NCBI RefSeq assembly: GCF_029319185.1
Contig: NZ_CP119754.1
Location: 1,612,001-1,676,000 of the forward strand
From: Superficieibacter sp. HKU1
Lineage (GTDB): Bacteria; Pseudomonadota; Gammaproteobacteria; Enterobacterales; Enterobacteriaceae
Direction of reading: 5' to 3'
DNA: 64,000 nucleotides
Shown in pieces: positions 34,148 to 42,633 of this stretch. A model generated the notes under the pieces. The model ran no database searches and had not been told where the DNA came from. It saw only the letters and a list, made by a program, of their open reading frames with translations. The position numbers and the translations under genes are program-made. Every line of letters starts with the position of its first letter. Position 1 is the first letter of the stretch.

Positions 34148-35437
34148 TTATTCACTAAAAAGTGTTTCATCCTGCACCGCCAGATTGACCGCACGCGTCA
34201 GCTGTGACAGCTGCTCCGATTTAATCGGATAGGGCGGCATCAGGTAGATAAGTCTGCCAAAAGGCCGGATCCACACGTTTTGCGCGACGAAAAAGCGCTG
34301 TAGCGCCGCCATGTTTACCGGGCGGGTGGTTTCCACTACGCCAATCGCTCCCAGCACGCGCACATCGGCGACCAGCGCGGACTCACGGGCGGGAGCCAGT
34401 TCCTGCTTCAACTGGGCTTCAATCGCCGCCACCTGCGTCTGCCAGCGATTTTCCTCCAGCAGCGCCAGACTTTCCGCTGCCACCGCACAGGCCAGCGGAT
34501 TACCCATAAAGGTCGGGCCGTGCATGAAGCATCCCGCGTCGCCGTTGCTGATGGTCTCCGCCACATCGCGTGTAGTGAGTGCGGCGGAGAGCGTCATGGT
34601 GCCGCCGGTTAATGCTTTTCCGAGGCAAAGAATATCAGCGGTGATGCCCGCATGTTCACAGGCGAACAGTTTACCGGTACGGCCAAAGCCGGTGGCGATC
34701 TCATCGGCGATCAGCAGAATACCCTCCCGGTCGCACATCTTGCGGATACGTCGCAGCCACTCAGGATGATACATCCGCATTCCTCCCGCGCCCTGCACGA
34801 CAGGTTCGAGGATCACCGCCGCGATTTCATGGCGATGCGCCGCCATCAGGCGGGCAAAGGCCACCATATCGTGCTCATCCCACTCGCCATCGAAACGGCT
34901 TTGCGGGGCCGGGGCGAACAGATGCTGCGGCAGATAACCCTGCCACAGGCTGTGCATTGAGTTATCCGGATCGCAAACCGACATCGCGCCAAAGGTATCG
35001 CCGTGGTAGCCGTTACGGAAAGTCAGAAAACGCTGACGCGGTTCGCCTTTGGCCTGCCAGTATTGCAGCGCCATTTTCATCGCGACTTCCACCGCCACCG
35101 AGCCGGAATCCGCCAGAAACACGCACTCCAGCGGCTCAGGGGTCATCGCCACCAGCTTGCGGCACAGCGCCACCGCGGAAGGGTGGGTGATGCCGCCAAA
35201 CATCACGTGCGATACCTGGTCGATCTGCGCCTTCATCGCCGCGTTCAGGCGCGGATGATTGTAGCCGTGGATCGCCGCCCACCATGACGACATGCCATCC
35301 ACCAGTTGCTCACCGCTGGCGAGCTGGAGTTCACAGCCCTGCGCGCTCACCACCGGGTAAACCGGCAGGGGCGAGGTCATGGAAGTATAAGGGTGCCAGA
35401 TATGGCGTTTATCGAAGGCGAGATCGTCCGGGGTCAT
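34148..35437 (-). CDS. bioA: Adenosylmethionine-8-amino-7-oxononanoate aminotransferase
   Basis: 429 residues from MTPDDLAFDKRHIWHPYTSM; six extra open codons upstream lie in the bio operator and are not coding. PLP enzyme that makes diaminopelargonate using SAM as amino donor. Tyr in GYHGDTFGAMS and PLP Lys in ILCLGKALTGGTM are seen. Divergent from bioBFCD; BirA represses both directions. Confidence 0.98.
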   Translation of the reverse strand: MTPDDLAFDKRHIWHPYTSMTSPLPVYPVVSAQGCELQLASGEQLVDGMSSWWAAIHGYNHPRLNAAMKAQIDQVSHVMFGGITHPSAVALCRKLVAMTPEPLECVFLADSGSVAVEVAMKMALQYWQAKGEPRQRFLTFRNGYHGDTFGAMSVCDPDNSMHSLWQGYLPQHLFAPAPQSRFDGEWDEHDMVAFARLMAAHRHEIAAVILEPVVQGAGGMRMYHPEWLRRIRKMCDREGILLIADEIATGFGRTGKLFACEHAGITADILCLGKALTGGTMTLSAALTTRDVAETISNGDAGCFMHGPTFMGNPLACAVAAESLALLEENRWQTQVAAIEAQLKQELAPARESALVADVRVLGAIGVVETTRPVNMAALQRFFVAQNVWIRPFGRLIYLMPPYPIKSEQLSQLTRAVNLAVQDETLFSE

Positions 35438-35441
35438 AATC

Positions 35442-35481
35442 GACTTGTAAACCATTTTGAAAAGTTTTAGGTTTACGAGTC
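35442..35481. promoter_or_regulatory. BirA operator between bioA and bioB
   Basis: A 40-base dyad: GACTTGTAAACC, 16-base spacer, GGTTTACGAGTC (one mismatch between the arms). Same size as the E. coli bio operator, bound by the BirA-biotinyl-AMP dimer. Confidence 0.95.
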
Positions 35482-35523
35482 TACACCGAAGCAGAAATTA
35501 ACTAAACCCTTTGGAGAGGCCCG

Positions 35524-36564
35524 ATGGCTCACCACCCACGCTGGACAATGTCGCACGTCACCGAACTTTTTAATAAACCGCTGCTGGATCTGCTGTTCGA
35601 CGCGCAGCAAATTCACCGCCAGCATTTTGATCCGCAGCAGGTGCAGGTAAGCACGCTGCTGTCGATCAAGACCGGGGCCTGCCCGGAAGACTGTAAGTAC
35701 TGTCCGCAAAGCTCCCGCTATAAAACCGGCCTCGAAACTGAGCGGCTGATGGAAGTGGAGCAGGTCCTGGACTCTGCGCGCAAAGCAAAGCTCGCGGGCT
35801 CCACCCGTTTCTGCATGGGCGCGGCGTGGAAAAACCCGCACGAGCGCGATATGCCGTACCTGGAGCAGATGGTGCAGGGCGTTAAAGCAATGGGCCTTGA
35901 AGCCTGCATGACCCTCGGCACCCTGGATGAAACGCAGGCGCAGCGTCTGGCCTCGGCGGGGCTGGATTATTACAACCACAACCTCGATACCTCGCCGGAG
36001 TTCTACGGCAATATCATCACTACCCGCACCTATCAGGAGCGTCTCGACACGCTGGATAAGGTCCGCGAGGCCGGGATAAAAGTGTGCTCCGGCGGCATCG
36101 TCGGTCTGGGCGAAACGGTGAAAGATCGCGCCGGGCTGCTGATGCAACTGGCAAATCTGCCGACGCCGCCGGAAAGTGTGCCGATTAACATGCTGGTGAA
36201 AGTCAAAGGCACGCCGCTGGCCGATAACGAGGATGTGGATGCCTTCGACTTTATCCGCACCATCGCGGTCGCACGCATTATGATGCCGACCTCCTACGTT
36301 CGTCTCTCCGCCGGGCGCGAGCAGATGAACGAGCAAACCCAGGCGATGTGCTTTATGGCCGGGGCGAACTCGATTTTCTACGGCTGCAAACTGCTGACCA
36401 CGCCAAATCCGGAAGAAGATAAGGATCTGCAGCTGTTCCGCAAGCTTGGGCTGAACCCGCAGCAGACTCTGGTTCAGGAAGGGGATAACGAGCAGCAGGA
36501 GCGGCTTGAGCAGGTACTGCGCACGCCGGATACTGACACGTACTATAACGCGGCAACGGTATGA
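35524..36564 (+). CDS. bioB: Biotin synthase
   Basis: 346 residues, radical-SAM enzyme that inserts sulfur into dethiobiotin. CxxxCxxC is in ACPEDCKYCPQSSRY; the [2Fe-2S] ligands are in STRFCMGAAW, LEACMTLG, KVCSGGIVG and the Arg in YVRLSAGREQM. Starts MAHHPRWTMS after GGAGAGGCCCG. Overlaps bioF by 4 bases. Confidence 0.98.
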   Translation: MAHHPRWTMSHVTELFNKPLLDLLFDAQQIHRQHFDPQQVQVSTLLSIKTGACPEDCKYCPQSSRYKTGLETERLMEVEQVLDSARKAKLAGSTRFCMGAAWKNPHERDMPYLEQMVQGVKAMGLEACMTLGTLDETQAQRLASAGLDYYNHNLDTSPEFYGNIITTRTYQERLDTLDKVREAGIKVCSGGIVGLGETVKDRAGLLMQLANLPTPPESVPINMLVKVKGTPLADNEDVDAFDFIRTIAVARIMMPTSYVRLSAGREQMNEQTQAMCFMAGANSIFYGCKLLTTPNPEEDKDLQLFRKLGLNPQQTLVQEGDNEQQERLEQVLRTPDTDTYYNAATV

Positions 36565-37715
36565 GCTGGCAGCAACGAATTGATTCTGCCTTAGCGGCAC
36601 GCCGCGCAACCCGCACCCTGCGACGCCGACAAGTGGTGGAGCAGGGCGCGGGCCGCTGGCTTACTGCGCAGGACAAACGGTATCTCAATTTTTCCAGCAA
36701 TGATTATCTGGGCCTGAGCCAGCATCCGCAGGTGGTAGCCGCCTGGCAACAAGGTGCGGCGCGCTTTGGCGTTGGCAGCGGTGGATCGGGCCACGTCAGC
36801 GGCTACAGCTGTGCGCACCAGCAGCTTGAAGAGGATCTGGCGCAGTGGCTGGGCTACCCGCGCGCGTTATTATTTATCTCCGGATTTGCCGCCAATCAGG
36901 CGGTGATTACCGCGCTTGCTGCGAAAGACGATCGCATTGTCGCCGACCGTCTGAGTCACGCCTCGCTGCTGGAAGCCGCCAGCCTCAGCCCGGCGCAGCT
37001 ACGCCGTTTCGCCCATAACGATCCGGCGCAGTTGCAGACGCTACTGGCAAAACCCGTTGGCGGGCAGCAACTGGTGGTTACGGAAGGTATTTTCAGCATG
37101 GACGGCGACAGCGCGCCGCTGGCTGAAATCGACCGCGTCACCCGCGCCGCCGGGGCCTGGTTGCTGGTGGACGACGCTCACGGCATCGGCGTCAGCGGTA
37201 GCGGTGGACGCGGCAGTTGCCATGCACAACAGGTACAGCCGGATCTGCTTATCATCACCTTTGGCAAAGGCTTCGGCGTGAGCGGCGCGGCGGTGCTGTG
37301 CAGTGAACCGGTGGCGGAGTATTTAGTGCAGTTTGCCCGCCATCTTATCTACAGCACCTCCATGCCGCCAGCCCAGGCGGCGGCATTGCAGGCTTCGCTG
37401 GACGTTATTCGTGGCGATGAGGGCCAGCAGCGGCGCGACAAGCTCCAGCAGCATATCGCGCTGTTTCGTCGCGGCGCGGCGGCGCTGACGATGGCGATGA
37501 CGGATTCCGTCAGCGCCATTCAGCCGCTGATTGTCGGCGATAACGCCCGCGCCCTGTGGATGGCGGAGACACTGCGCGAGCACGGGTGCTGGGTCACGGC
37601 TATCCGTCCGCCTACGGTGCCTGAGGGGACGGCGCGCTTGCGCTTAACGCTGACGGCGGCGCACGAAACCGATGATATCACCCGCTTACTGGAGGTGCTG
37701 GATGCCGCCAGTTGA
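36561..37715 (+). CDS. bioF: 8-amino-7-oxononanoate synthase
   Basis: 384 residues. PLP-dependent decarboxylative condensation of pimeloyl-ACP and alanine. Conserved GSGGSGHVSGYSCAHQQLE, LLVDDAHGIGVSGSGGRG and PLP Lys in TFGKGFGVSGAAVLC. Overlaps bioB (ATGA) and bioC by 14 bases. Confidence 0.98.
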   Translation: MSWQQRIDSALAARRATRTLRRRQVVEQGAGRWLTAQDKRYLNFSSNDYLGLSQHPQVVAAWQQGAARFGVGSGGSGHVSGYSCAHQQLEEDLAQWLGYPRALLFISGFAANQAVITALAAKDDRIVADRLSHASLLEAASLSPAQLRRFAHNDPAQLQTLLAKPVGGQQLVVTEGIFSMDGDSAPLAEIDRVTRAAGAWLLVDDAHGIGVSGSGGRGSCHAQQVQPDLLIITFGKGFGVSGAAVLCSEPVAEYLVQFARHLIYSTSMPPAQAAALQASLDVIRGDEGQQRRDKLQQHIALFRRGAAALTMAMTDSVSAIQPLIVGDNARALWMAETLREHGCWVTAIRPPTVPEGTARLRLTLTAAHETDDITRLLEVLDAAS

Positions 37716-38457
37716 TAAACAGGCGGTGGCTGCCGCCTTTGGTCGCGCTGCGTCGGTCTATTTGCAGCATGACGATCTTCAGCGTCAGAGCGCCGCCGCG
37801 CTGCTGGCCGGGCTTCTTACACGTGCTTTCCCGCGCGTACTGGATGCCGGATGTGGGCCGGGCGGGATGAGCCGTTACTGGCGCGAGCAGGGCAGCCACG
37901 TCACCGCACTGGATCTGTCGCCGCAGATGCTGGGCGAAGCACAACGTCAGGACGCCGCGCATCACTACCTGCTGGCGGATATTGAAGCCATTCCGCTGGC
38001 AGACGCGCAGTTCGATCTTGTCTGGAGCAACCTGGCCGTACAGTGGTGTGAAAATTTACAGGCTGCGCTCCGCCAGCTTTACCGCATAACCCAGCCTGGC
38101 GGCCAGGTAGCATTCACCACCCTGATGGCCGGATCGCTCCCCGAAGTCGCGCAGGCGTGGCAGGCGGTGGATGGGCGGGCGCACGTTAACCGCTTTTTAC
38201 CTCCTGAGGCTATCCATCACGCGCTGTCCGGCTGGCGCTATCGCTCTTACGAGCAGTCAATCAGCCTGCGCTTTCCCGATGCGCTTAGCGCCATGCGCTC
38301 GCTGAAAGGAACCGGCGCCACGCATTTGCATGAAGGGCGGACGCCTCGCCCGCTGACCCGCAGCCAGTTGCGCCAGCTTCAGCTGGCATGGCCACAGCAG
38401 CAGGGACATTGCCCGCTGACCTATCATCTTTTTGCAGGAATTATTGAACGTGACTAA
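37702..38457 (+). CDS. bioC: Malonyl-ACP O-methyltransferase
   Basis: 251 residues from MPPVDKQAVAAAFGRAA, inside the end of bioF. SAM-binding motif RVLDAGCGPGGMSRYW; methylates malonyl-ACP to disguise it for fatty-acid elongation to pimelate. Conserved LVWSNLAVQWC and SAMRSLKGTGATHLHEG. A frame opens earlier (37672), but homology supports this ATG. Confidence 0.97.
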   Translation: MPPVDKQAVAAAFGRAASVYLQHDDLQRQSAAALLAGLLTRAFPRVLDAGCGPGGMSRYWREQGSHVTALDLSPQMLGEAQRQDAAHHYLLADIEAIPLADAQFDLVWSNLAVQWCENLQAALRQLYRITQPGGQVAFTTLMAGSLPEVAQAWQAVDGRAHVNRFLPPEAIHHALSGWRYRSYEQSISLRFPDALSAMRSLKGTGATHLHEGRTPRPLTRSQLRQLQLAWPQQQGHCPLTYHLFAGIIERD

Positions 38458-39172
38458 CCGTTTTTTTGTCACCGGCACCGACACTGAAGTCGGCAAAACC
38501 GTCGCCAGCTGCGCGCTGCTCCAGGCCGCCAGCCGCCAGGGACTCATTACTGCGGGCTATAAGCCGGTTGCCTCAGGCAGCGAGTCCACCGCCGAAGGGC
38601 TGCGCAACAGCGATGCGCTGGCGCTTCAGCGCAACAGCAGCCTGCCGCTGGGCTATCATCAGGTTAACCCGTATACTTTCGCTGAGCCGACCTCGCCGCA
38701 TATTGTCAGCGCCGATGATAAACGCCCCATCGACGCGGCGGTACTCTCAGCGGGCCTGAGGCAGCTTGAGGCGCTGGCGGAATGGGTGCTGGTGGAAGGC
38801 GCCGGGGGCTGGTTTACGCCGCTTTCTCCGACCCTCACTTTTGCCGACTGGGTAATCACGGAAAAACTGCCGGTGATCCTGGTGGTAGGCATCAAACTGG
38901 GCTGCATTAACCATGCCATGCTCACCGCGCAGGCCGTTCAGCAGGCCGGATTAACGCTTGCAGGCTGGGTGGCGAATGACATCACGCCGCCCGGCCGTCG
39001 TCATCAGGAATATCTCGCCACGCTCAGGCGGGTATTACCCGCGCCCATGTTAGGCGAGATCCCATGGATCGAAGACGCTGTGGAAGCGTCCGATTCCGGT
39101 CAGTATCTCGATCTTAGCCTCCTGGCATTGGGGTCATCCACTGAGAGAGTAGCTGCTGGTCAAGCTGGTTAA
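38450..39172 (+). CDS. bioD: Dethiobiotin synthetase, with extended C-terminus
   Basis: 240 residues from GTG 38450, which overlaps the end of bioC by 8 bases as in E. coli. Walker A GTDTEVGKT, carbamate-forming Lys in GYKPVASGSES, VEGAGGWFTPLS. It forms the ureido ring of dethiobiotin. E. coli BioD ends near YINLALL (225 residues); here about 14 residues follow the matching YLDLSLL (ALGSSTERVAAGQAG), running 59 bases into the antisense end of the ABC ATPase gene. Confidence 0.95.
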   Translation: MTNRFFVTGTDTEVGKTVASCALLQAASRQGLITAGYKPVASGSESTAEGLRNSDALALQRNSSLPLGYHQVNPYTFAEPTSPHIVSADDKRPIDAAVLSAGLRQLEALAEWVLVEGAGGWFTPLSPTLTFADWVITEKLPVILVVGIKLGCINHAMLTAQAVQQAGLTLAGWVANDITPPGRRHQEYLATLRRVLPAPMLGEIPWIEDAVEASDSGQYLDLSLLALGSSTERVAAGQAG

Positions 39173-39830
39173 CCTGTCCCTGCGCGACGTTGCGGCCCTG
39201 ATGGAGTAGCAAGAAGCAATCTGAAACGTGATGGATAAACGACAAATGCTGCTCTGCCAGCAGGATAGTTAACCCCAGTTCGCGTTTCAGACGCAGGATA
39301 ATCTCGCCCAGCTTGTGTAAAAAAGCCTGACCCGCGCCGCGCGTCGGCTCATCCAGGATCAACAGGCGAGGGCGGCTGACCAGCGCGTTCGCCAGCGCCA
39401 GCTGGTACTGATTCTCGCCTGACAGCGTTGCCGCTTTCACCTGACGCAGAGCGCTAAGCTCCGGAAACAGATCGTAAATCCCGCTGTTCACCGCGCCGTC
39501 GCCGCTGGCGGCGCGGGCGATATGCACATTCTCCTCTACCGTCAACTGCGAAAAAATTCGCCTTTCCTGCGGCACATAGCCGATCCCCAGCGCGATCCGG
39601 TTTGGCGCAGACAGCGGCAGCAAATCGCAGGGCGGGGCATCGTTGCCATGCCAGAAAATAGTGCCACTCTCGATCGGCACGATGCCGGTGATGCAGTTAA
39701 TGAGTGTGGTCTTGCCCATCCCCGGTAGCCCGACGACGCTGGTACATTTTCCCGGCTGGAGTTCAAGCGTAATATTCCACAGCGTGTGCTGGCTTCCATA
39801 AAATTGATTTACAGCGCGCAGACTCAACAT
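39114..39830 (-). CDS. Orphan UrtE/LivF-like ABC ATPase
   Basis: 238 residues, closest in style to the UrtE (urea) and LivF (branched-chain amino acid) ATPases. Walker A GLPGMGKTT, Q-loop YVPQERRIFSQLTVEENV, Walker B LLILDEPTRGAG, switch His in LLAEQHLSFI. The signature is degenerate: LSGENQYQLALANAL in place of LSGGQ. No permease or binding protein is nearby, so it is an orphan or must pair with proteins elsewhere. A candidate sigma54 promoter and NtrC site upstream suggest nitrogen control, as for urea transport operons. Tail overlaps bioD. Confidence 0.8.
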   Translation of the reverse strand: MLSLRAVNQFYGSQHTLWNITLELQPGKCTSVVGLPGMGKTTLINCITGIVPIESGTIFWHGNDAPPCDLLPLSAPNRIALGIGYVPQERRIFSQLTVEENVHIARAASGDGAVNSGIYDLFPELSALRQVKAATLSGENQYQLALANALVSRPRLLILDEPTRGAGQAFLHKLGEIILRLKRELGLTILLAEQHLSFIHHVSDCFLLLHQGRNVAQGQVNQLDQQLLSQWMTPMPGG

Positions 39831-39874
39831 CGGTAGCTCCTCAATTCAGTTCGTGCGTTTCGACCATGAGATAC

Positions 39875-39890
39875 TGCAAAAGGCTTGCCA
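39875..39890 (-). promoter_or_regulatory. Candidate sigma54 promoter of the UrtE-like gene
   Basis: On the minus strand TGGCAAGCCTTTTGCA fits TGGCAYGN4TTGCW with one mismatch (A for Y). The -12 GC is about 47 bases before the start codon. Confidence 0.6.
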
Positions 39891-39975
39891 GAGACTGTGG
39901 TCGTCCCGAAAAAGGCACTTATTTCGGATAGCGCTGAGCAAGCGGAGGAAAATAATGCGCATTTGGTCAGAGGCA

Positions 39976-39991
39976 TGCACTTTGTCGGTGC
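39976..39991. promoter_or_regulatory. Candidate NtrC-binding site
   Basis: TGCAC-TTTGTC-GGTGC has the same half-sites and 6-base spacing as the glnA site TGCAC-CAACAT-GGTGC. It lies about 85 bases upstream of the candidate sigma54 promoter, the usual enhancer distance. Confidence 0.55.
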
Positions 39992-40466
39992 CAGCGGCAG
40001 AGTATAGTGGTGCAATGACCGGCGGTGCGACGATCCCTTCCCAGCGTGCTTAAGCTGATTAAAGACAAAAAATAGTGGGAAATATTTTTTATGATCGCGT
40101 TTTGCCAGCGGCTTCGTTTTTTGCCAGAGAGCGGTGGCTAAGGGCTGGAGTGAGTTATCCACTATTCCTGTGGATAACCTTGTGTATTAGAGTTAGAAAA
40201 GACGTGGTAAACGAGAGAATACGCGGCCTGCGAATGAATTGACGGCAAACGCGTCTTTTATGATATATTATTTATATTCAACGAGTTAGATAAAAGCAAC
40301 TGCTGCAAGAAAAGTGTCATCTGCTGCCATAAAATCGTCATGACATTGCTTGACAAAGTTAAAAAGCGAAATTTTCTGGGGATAACCTCTTTCAGCTGGC
40401 ATTTTCGCTGCCGGGCGCTACGCTTTTGCTGATGTTTGTGGGGACAATAAGGCGGTATTTTACGCT
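39992..40466. other. Intergenic stretch upstream of uvrB
   Basis: No supportable gene. The 730 bases between the ABC ATPase and uvrB hold the nitrogen-type promoter signals at the left, the LexA box at the right, and in the middle AT-rich DNA (40240-40350) without a clear motif; a lost E. coli-like gene is not evident. Confidence 0.5.
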
Positions 40467-40486
40467 TACTGTTTTTTTATCCAGTA
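40467..40486 (+). promoter_or_regulatory. LexA (SOS) box of uvrB
   Basis: TACTGTTTTTTTATCCAGTA, CTGT-N8-CCAG, the same as the E. coli uvrB SOS box, 74 bases before the start. Confidence 0.93.
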
Positions 40487-40560
40487 TAAACTGTTGGCAA
40501 AATCGCCACCTACGGGTAAAATTATGCCCCTGCCCGCTTATTCCTTTCAGGTAGCCATTA

Positions 40561-42579
40561 ATGAGTAAACCGTTAAAACTGAATTCCGCATTCCGTCCAT
40601 CTGGCGATCAGCCGGAGGCGATTCGTCGTCTGAAAGAAGGTCTTGAAGATGGCCTGGCCCATCAGACGCTTCTTGGCGTAACGGGGTCAGGGAAGACGTT
40701 TACCATCGCCAATGTTATCGCCGATCTCCAGCGTCCGACCATGGTGCTGGCACCGAATAAAACCCTGGCAGCACAGCTGTATGGCGAAATGAAGGAATTC
40801 TTTCCTGATAATGCCGTGGAGTATTTCGTCTCCTACTACGACTATTATCAGCCGGAAGCCTACGTTCCCAGTTCAGATACGTTTATTGAGAAAGACGCGT
40901 CGGTTAACGAACACATTGAACAGATGCGTCTGTCGGCGACTAAAGCGCTGCTGGAGCGTCGTGACGTGGTGGTGGTGGCCTCCGTATCGGCCATTTACGG
41001 CCTGGGCGATCCGGACCTGTATCTGAAAATGATGCTTCACCTGACCATCGGCATGATCATTAACCAGCGTGATATTCTGCGTCGTCTGGCGGAGTTACAG
41101 TACACCCGTAACGATCAGGCGTTCCAGCGCGGGACGTTTCGCGTGCGGGGTGAGGTCATCGATATCTTTCCGGCGGAATCGGACGACGTGGCGCTGCGTG
41201 TCGAGCTGTTTGACGAAGAAGTGGAACGTCTGTCGCTGTTCGATCCGCTTACCGGGCATATTGAATCGACAATCCAGCGTTTTACCGTCTATCCCAAAAC
41301 GCACTACGTGACGCCGCGCGAGCGTATTGTGCAGGCAATGGAAGACATTAAAGGCGAACTGGCCGACCGGCGCAGGACGCTGATGGCCAACAATAAGCTA
41401 TTAGAAGAGCAGCGTATCACCCAGCGCACGCAGTTCGATCTCGAAATGATGAACGAGCTGGGCTACTGCTCAGGTATCGAGAACTACTCGCGCTACCTTT
41501 CCGGTCGTGGGCCGGGTGAAGCGCCGCCGACCCTGTTTGACTATCTGCCCGCTGATGGTCTGCTGGTGGTGGACGAATCCCACGTTACCATCCCACAAAT
41601 TGGGGGGATGTATCGCGGCGACCGGGCGCGTAAAGAGACCCTGGTCGAGTACGGTTTCCGCCTGCCTTCCGCGCTGGATAACCGTCCGATGAAATTTGAA
41701 GAGTTTGAGGCGCTGGCCCCACAAACCATCTACGTCTCTGCGACGCCGGGCAAATACGAGCTGGAAAAATCCGGCGATGAAATCGTAGACCAGGTCGTGC
41801 GTCCTACCGGTCTGCTGGACCCGATTATTGAAGTGCGTCCGGTAGCTACGCAGGTGGATGATTTGCTCTCTGAAATTCGCAAACGTGTAGCCATTAACGA
41901 GCGCGTGCTGGCCACCACGCTGACCAAGCGGATGGCAGAAGATCTCACCGAATATCTGGACGAGCACGGGGAGCGGGTGCGCTACCTTCACTCAGACATC
42001 GACACCGTCGAACGTATGGAGATTATCCGCGACCTGCGCCTCGGCAAATTTGATGTACTGGTCGGGATCAACCTGCTGCGAGAAGGGCTCGATATGCCTG
42101 AGGTGTCGCTGGTCGCCATCCTCGACGCAGACAAAGAGGGCTTCCTGCGTTCGGAAAGGTCGCTGATCCAGACTATCGGGCGTGCGGCGCGTAACATCAA
42201 CGGTAAAGCGATCCTTTACGGCGATAAAATCACCCCGTCGATGGAAAAAGCCATCAGCGAAACCGAGCGTCGTCGCGAGAAACAGCAGCAGTACAATGAA
42301 GAACACGGCATCGTGCCGCAGGGTCTGAACAAGAAAGTGGTCGATATTCTGGCGCTGGGTGAAAACATTGCGAAGACTAAAGCCAAAGGCCGTGGTAAAG
42401 CGCGTCACCCGGTGGAGGAAGATGCAGCAATGCCGCTGACGCCGAAAGCACTGCAGCAAAAAATTCACGAGCTGGAAGCGAAGATGATGCAGCACGCCAG
42501 AGATCTGGAGTTTGAGGAAGCCGCGCAGGTTCGCGACCAGCTACACCAGTTGCGCGATCTGTTTATTGCCGCCTCGTAG
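40561..42579 (+). CDS. uvrB: Excinuclease ABC subunit B
   Basis: 672 residues (673 in E. coli). DNA damage verification helicase of UvrABC. Walker A GVTGSGKTF at residue 39-47, beta-hairpin YYDYYQPEAYVP, VVDESHVTIPQ motif, helicase motif QTIGRAARN, and C-terminal UVR domain (about 632-667, LEAKMMQHARDLEFEEAAQVRDQL) that binds UvrC. SOS-induced. Confidence 0.99.
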   Translation: MSKPLKLNSAFRPSGDQPEAIRRLKEGLEDGLAHQTLLGVTGSGKTFTIANVIADLQRPTMVLAPNKTLAAQLYGEMKEFFPDNAVEYFVSYYDYYQPEAYVPSSDTFIEKDASVNEHIEQMRLSATKALLERRDVVVVASVSAIYGLGDPDLYLKMMLHLTIGMIINQRDILRRLAELQYTRNDQAFQRGTFRVRGEVIDIFPAESDDVALRVELFDEEVERLSLFDPLTGHIESTIQRFTVYPKTHYVTPRERIVQAMEDIKGELADRRRTLMANNKLLEEQRITQRTQFDLEMMNELGYCSGIENYSRYLSGRGPGEAPPTLFDYLPADGLLVVDESHVTIPQIGGMYRGDRARKETLVEYGFRLPSALDNRPMKFEEFEALAPQTIYVSATPGKYELEKSGDEIVDQVVRPTGLLDPIIEVRPVATQVDDLLSEIRKRVAINERVLATTLTKRMAEDLTEYLDEHGERVRYLHSDIDTVERMEIIRDLRLGKFDVLVGINLLREGLDMPEVSLVAILDADKEGFLRSERSLIQTIGRAARNINGKAILYGDKITPSMEKAISETERRREKQQQYNEEHGIVPQGLNKKVVDILALGENIAKTKAKGRGKARHPVEEDAAMPLTPKALQQKIHELEAKMMQHARDLEFEEAAQVRDQLHQLRDLFIAAS

Positions 42580-42612
42580 GCCGGATAAGGCGAAGCCACC
42601 ATCCGGCATTAT
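42576..42612. repeat. REP element after uvrB
   Basis: GTAGGCCGGATAAGGCGAAG then CCACCATCCGGCATTA: a single REP palindrome overlapping the uvrB stop codon and lying between uvrB and the converging pmrB. Confidence 0.85.
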
Positions 42613-42633
42613 GGGACACCGGGGCTAAACGTA

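Noticed and set aside
35473..36609. 378-residue antisense open frame over bioB
   Set aside because: Mirror of the highly conserved bioB; it also runs through the bio operator region.
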